Source: Dermacentor variabilis (lineage: Eukaryota > Arthropoda > Arachnida > Ixodida > Ixodidae). From it: 64,000 nt of DNA. The stretch lies in contig NC_134570.1 in NCBI RefSeq assembly GCF_050947875.1, positions 107,331,622 through 107,395,621 on the forward strand. The letters are read 5' to 3'. This document shows positions 59,659-64,000 of this stretch, in pieces. Made by a program: the position numbers and the translations under genes. The notes under the pieces are model-generated. The model did not search any database, was not told the DNA's origin, and saw only the letters and a program-made list of their open reading frames with translations. Numbering within the stretch: position 1 is the first letter of the stretch; every line of letters starts with the position of its first letter.

Positions 59659-61236
59659 GTGGCTGAGGAGTTCTATAGAAATTTATACAGTACCAGTGGT
59701 ACCCACGACGATAGTCGAAGAGAGAATAGCCTAGAGGAATTCGAAATCCCACAGGTAACGCCAGAAGAAGTAAAGAAAGCCTTAGGAGCTATGCAAAGGG
59801 GGAAGGCAGCTGGGGAGGATCAGGTAACAGCAGATTTGTTGAAGGATGGTGGTCAGATTGTTCTAGAGAAACTGGCCACCCTGTATACGCAATGCCTCAT
59901 AACCTCGAGCGTACCGGAATCTTGGAAGAACGCTAACATAATCCTAATCCATAAGAAAGGGGACGCCAAAGACTTGAAAAATTATAGACCGATCAGCTTA
60001 CTGTCCGTTGCCTACAAAGTATTTACTAAGGTAATCGCAAATAGAATCAGGAACACCTTAGACTTCTGTCAACCAAAGGACCAGGCAGGATTCCGTAAAG
60101 GCTACTCAACAATAGACCATATCCACACTGTCAATCAAGTGATAGAGAAATGTGCAGAATATAACCAACCCTTATATATAGCTTTCATTGATTACGAGAA
60201 AGCGTTTGATTCAGTCGAAACCTCAGCAGTCATGGAGGCATTACGGAATCAGGGTGTAGATGAGCCATATGTAAAAATACTGGAAGATATCTATAGCGGC
60301 TCCACAGCCACCGTAGTCCTCCACAAAGAAAGTAACAAAATCCCTATAAAGAAAGGCGTCAGACAGGGAGATACGATATCTCCAATGCTATTCACAGCAT
60401 GTTTACAGGACGTATTCAGAGGCCTGGAGTGGGAAGAATTGGGGATAAAAGTTGATGGAGAATACCTTAGCAACTTGCGATTCGCTGATGATATTGCCTT
60501 GCTTAGTAACTCAGGAGACCAATTGCAATGCATGCTCACTGACCTGGAGAGGCAAAGCAGAAGGGTGGGTCTGAAAATTAATTTGCAGAAAACTAAAGTA
60601 TTGTTTAACAGTCTCGGAAGAGAACAGCAGTTTACGATAGGTAGCGAAGCACTGGAAGTGGTAAGGGAATACATCTACTTAGGGCAGGTAGTGACCACGG
60701 ATCCGGATCATGAGACTGAAATAACCAGAAGAATAAGAATGGGCTGGGGTGCGTTTGGCAGGCATTCTCAAATCATGAACAGCAGGTTGCCACTATCCCT
60801 CAAAAGGAAAGTGTATAACAGCTGTGTGTTACCAGTACTCACATATGGGGCAGAAACCTGGAGGCTTACGAAAAGGGTTCTGCTGAAATTGAGGACGACG
60901 CAACTAGCTATGGAAAGAAGAATGATGGGTGTAACGTTAAGGGATAAGAAAAGAGCAGATTGGGTGAGGCAACAAACGCGGGTATACGACATCTTAGTTG
61001 AAATCAAGAAAAAGAAATGGGCATGGGCAGGACATGTAATGAGGAGGGAAGATAACCGATGGTCATTAAGGGTTACTGACTGGATTCCAAGGGAAGGGAA
61101 GCGTAGCAGGGGGCGGCAGAAAGTTAGGTGGGCGGATGAAATTAAGATGTTTGCAGGGACAACATGGCCACAATTAGTCCATGACCGGGGTAGTTGGAGA
61201 AGTATGGGAGAGGCCTTTGCCCTGCAGTGGGCGTAA
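59659..61236 (+). pseudogene. RTE-like reverse transcriptase, long open frame
   Basis: This 525-codon frame is unbroken to TAA at 61234-61236. The first codon is GTG and continues the linker frame, so it is not a real start. The RT blocks are NYRPISLLS (residues 108-116), AGFRKGYS (143-150), FIDYEKAFDSVE (176-187), KKGVRQGDTISPMLF (231-245) and FADD (275-278). The C-terminal region has TYGAETW, MERRMMGVT, WAGHVMRR and GRQKVRWADE, typical of the RTE clade. All catalytic aspartates are present. Without endonuclease and with the upstream stop it cannot act alone, but it is the youngest-looking autonomous-type copy in the window. A (TGA)n tail follows. Confidence 0.93.
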
Positions 61237-61239
61237 CTA

Positions 61240-61242
61240 GGC

Positions 61243-61304
<62 letters not shown>
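61240..61304 (+). repeat. (TGA)n 3' tail of the RTE copy
   Basis: Twenty or more GAT/TGA units directly follow the stop codon and GGC linker, as expected for RTE-type 3' tails. Confidence 0.9.
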
Positions 61305-61305
<1 letters not shown>

Positions 61306-62347
61306 CATGAGTTTATGAGTTGGAGTTGGAGAGGGCTATATGTATGCAGCGAAAGATAAGCAGAGCAATGCCATCAGCAACTGCTACGATATATACGCTA
61401 AAGCAGCAGAATTCTGTACTGACCTGTACAGTATACCCAGAGCAGCCACGCAACCTCCATTGGAAGTAGTGGTGAACAGAATAACAAGGCTTCTTCTGTA
61501 CTAGCAAATTAGAAGGGCCTTGCAGGCCTTGCCCAGGGGCAAGGCGGCAGGAGAAGATGGAATAACAGTCGACTTAATCAAAGATGGCCGAGATAATATG
61601 CTTGAAAAGCATATGCAATGCCTCACAGCTTCGAGTGTACCAGTGAACTGGAAGTCCCAGCATTAAACGAATTCATAAGAAGGAAGACATTAAAGAATCG
61701 AATTAGTATAGGCCTACTTAGCTTGCTTTCATTATTGTATAAAATATATTCACCAAGATAATTTCCAATAGAATCAGGGCAACACTTGACTTTAATCAAC
61801 CAAGAGCTAGAACAGGTTAGCTTCAGGTAGAGACGTTCTACAATTGATTAAATTCATGTCATCAATCAGGTAATTGAAAAATATGCGGAGTACAAAGAAT
61901 CTCTCTATGTGGCTTTCATAGATTATGAAAGGGCATTTCATTCATTAGAGATACCAGCATTCATTAAGGCACTACGTATTCAAGGAGTACAGAAGGCATA
62001 CGTGGATATCATGGAAAATATCTACAAAGATTCTACAGCCGCGCCTTGGTTACCCACAAGTAGAAAATTACCTATCAAGAAAGAGGTCAAGTAAGGAGAA
62101 AAAATCTCGCCACTCCTATTCAGTGCATGCTTAGAAGTTTGCAAGCTATTAGACTATAGAAAGGCTTACGGGTGAGTATCAGTGGTGAGTATCTCAACAA
62201 CCTTCGGTTTGCTGATGACGTTGTTCTGTTCAGCATGCACTAGGGACGAATTGCAGCAACTGATTTAGGACCTAAAGTGAGAAAGTGTAGACGTAGGTTC
62301 GAAGATTAATGGACAGAAGACAAAGGTAATTTTCAATAGCCTGGCAT

Positions 62348-62447
62348 AAGTTACACCCATCATTCTTCTTTCCATAGCTCGTTGCCTCGTCCTCAATTTA
62401 AATAGAACCCTTTTCTTAAGCCTCCAGGTTTCTGCCCCGTAGGTGAA
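62348..62447 (-). pseudogene. inverted RTE segment inside the older copy
   Basis: Read on the minus strand it gives TYGAETWRLKKRVLFKLRTR and MERRMMGVT, matching residues of the copy at 60840-60935 closely. The surrounding copy is on the plus strand. Confidence 0.85.
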
Positions 62448-62521
62448 TAGCCTGGCAAGCCGTAGGCGAATAGCCGTAAGCCGTAGGTGAATAGCCTGCC
62501 CCGTAGGTGAATAGCCTGGCA
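62439..62521. repeat. short minisatellite with GTAGGTGAATAGCC units
   Basis: Four to five irregular units of 16-27 bases (GCCCCGTAGGTGAATAGCCT and shorter forms) lie at the junction of the inverted segment. Confidence 0.85.
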
Positions 62522-63090
62522 AGGGAACAAGAATTGATGATCGGCAGTGAACATCTAGAGTTTGTGCAGTGGTACGGTTATTTCACAATTTCGTAATTTC
62601 ATAATTTATTTTTGGTAAAAAAACAGAAAATTACATGTGCTTAGTATATATAAGCAGGTCCCTTAGTAGAAGACTGTATTGGGACCTCCTTATGTATCTC
62701 TATCCGGACCTCCTTATGTATCTAGATCAAATGCTCACAGAGGAGCCTGATCATGAGAAGGAAATTTACAGAAGAATAAAAATGGGTTGGCGATCATATG
62801 TAAGGCATTACAAAATCCTGACTGGGAGCTTACCACTGTCGTTGAAAAGGAAAGCGTACAATCAGTACATTCTACCGGTGCTAACATAGGGGAGAAACTT
62901 GAGGTTAACAAGGAAGCTCGCGAACTATTAAGGACCGCATGGTAACGAAAAATCTTAGGCGCGAAGTGAAGTGGCAGGAAGAGGGCCGGGCGGATCGGAG
63001 AGCAAATACGCATAGCCGATATTCTAGTTTACATGGAGAGAAAAAATAATGAAACTGGGGCAGGCCGTGTAATGCTTAATGGGCAACACC

Positions 63091-63877
63091 GGCGTTTTTT
63101 TTTTACCATATTGGGATATTGTCATTTTCAAATGGCACTGACAGTCCTGTCACCGGTAGGGTGGTTCAATTAGCTTAGAAATTCAACAATAGCTTTAAAT
63201 GACCAATAAACGAGGTGCCGAAACCGAAATGGGTAGCTGCTTCGTGCGACGTCACAATGAGTCAATGACGTCTGAACCCACACTACCACAATGTAAACAC
63301 GCAGAACGCGTGCTAAACACGTGGCGCTAATACCAAGGAAGCGAAGTTGATGGTGTCTCATGACGACACGAGACGCTTTTCTAGATTTTCCGAACTAGAG
63401 GACGGCGATCACGCCTGCGATTTCAGCGACAGTGTCGGTGTAGTCTCTGACGCCACATACACAGGGTGGCCGGCAAAAAGTCATGAACCGAGAACGCAAC
63501 CAATCCTGAAATTTCATTTTCAGGAAAACTAAATTACTTGCAGCCATGTTACTTGGTACAGATAATCAGAGTGCAAAAGAGAACGCATACTGAAAATTTT
63601 ATTAGGATCAGTGGACGTCGAAAAATTGCCGGAGTTGAACTTAAGGCAGATAAACGCCGCACCATTAGAGATAAGGAGTAGCCGGCGCCTTAAATTGTGC
63701 GCCAACATCTCCTTATATCATATCAATAAAAAAAAAGTAACAGAATGGGCGCCAAGCACTGTCAAGCATATGAGTAGGCGTCCGCCAATAGTGGTGTTGG
63801 ACATATTATTGGCGACCGCTCAATAGCAAGCGGGTTTTATATGGACGAAGTGTCGGTGAATTCGGCCCCTGCAGCAC
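63091..63877. other. non-coding stretch, no gene seen
   Basis: Short ORFs only. A poly-T run lies near 63095-63103. Confidence 0.45.
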
Positions 63878-64000
63878 TGTAAAATAATTTACACCCTAAA
63901 AAGCGAAAAAGGGTGTAAACGTGTCCATAACTCATACCGTCATATAGATAAGACCCTAATGGTGTAAGTTATGGGTACATTTACACCCTTTTCAATTTCT
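63878..64000. mobile_element. double-hairpin MITE, cut by the window end
   Basis: After CACTGTAAAATAATTTACACCC comes a hairpin (TTTACACCCT...AGGGTGTAAA, 63890-63920), then a second one (CATAACTCATACC...GGTGTAAGTTATG). TTTACACCC returns at 63980-63990. The plan is as at 52038-52159. The right end is outside the window. Confidence 0.7.

Larger units (their letters stand above)
61320..63090 (+). pseudogene. older RTE-like copy, decayed and rearranged
   Basis: Recognisable pieces in order are a QGKAAGEDGI-like block (near 61535), a NRIRATLDF-like block (near 61770), VAFIDYERAFHSLE (61905-61950), NLRFADDVVLF-like codons (62200-62230), an inverted piece (62348-62447), an REQELMIGSEHLE-like block (62522-62560), EEPDHEKEIYRRIKMGW (62740-62790), LPLSLKRKAYN and a last GAGRVML block (63058-63076). 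Many stops are present. A 35-base AT-rich insertion lies near 62580-62640. Confidence 0.85.

Overview
The window looks like nuclear DNA of a chelicerate, most likely a hard (ixodid) tick. This rests on four things seen in the sequence. There are several copies of a tRNA-derived SINE that resembles the tick Ruka family as I remember it. There are two copies and one diverged relative of a second tRNA-derived SINE. Several APE-type non-LTR retrotransposon lineages (CR1/L2-like, RTE-like, I/R1-like) are present. Long dinucleotide to tetranucleotide microsatellites are frequent. No complete host protein gene, rRNA or believable functional tRNA gene could be supported. The nearest thing to a host-type coding segment is a short PHD-finger open frame at 8831-9154 that carries an in-frame TGA. 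The species is an inference and was not checked against a database.

Layout. 1-13 kb: mostly non-coding, with microsatellites, an antisense RTE 3' fragment (2020-2428), a degenerate GTCGTCAT-rich tract (5965-6600), a Ruka-like SINE (7111-7414), the PHD segment, an I-clade retroelement 3' fragment (11010-11715) and an inverted second SINE (12338-12700). Both of these SINEs carry a microsatellite and then 35-bp minisatellite units on the same side. 13.1-16.5 kb: a heavily decayed CR1/L2-like element holding a small foreign insertion. 17-31 kb: SINEs, fold-back MITEs, small retroelement remnants and CpG-rich stretches that might be promoters or untranslated exons, with no convincing coding.

31.9-47.0 kb is the most structured part. 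A CR1/L2-like element with a 2A-like motif (element 1, 35.16-47.04 kb) was split inside its endonuclease region by a second CR1/L2-like element (element 2, 36.13-41.57 kb). Element 2 was in turn hit by a SINE with a 12-bp target duplication (39.08-39.29 kb) and by an I-clade fragment (39.85-40.78 kb). That fragment contains a 242-bp near-perfect palindrome with PIF/Harbinger-like ends. Further along, the reverse transcriptase of element 1 holds a 13-copy tandem array of an exact 202-bp unit that includes the catalytic motif A segment.

47.1-49.8 kb is a MITE-sized inverted-repeat element interrupted by a 2.4-kb inverted-repeat DNA element whose left end is duplicated in tandem (475-bp period). 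50-58 kb is low in features: a possible solo LTR, a double-hairpin MITE, a repetitive Arg/Gln-rich broken ORF, and a CpG-rich block. 58.4-63.1 kb has two more SINE copies, a nearly intact RTE reverse transcriptase with one stop codon, and a rearranged older RTE copy. The window ends inside a second double-hairpin MITE.

The genes do not form a pathway. Every recognisable coding region except the PHD segment and the Arg/Gln-rich ORF belongs to mobile DNA. The autonomous elements would supply endonuclease and reverse transcriptase in trans to the SINEs. The strongest unusual observation is the intra-RT 202-bp array. I did not find evidence for a new multi-gene system.
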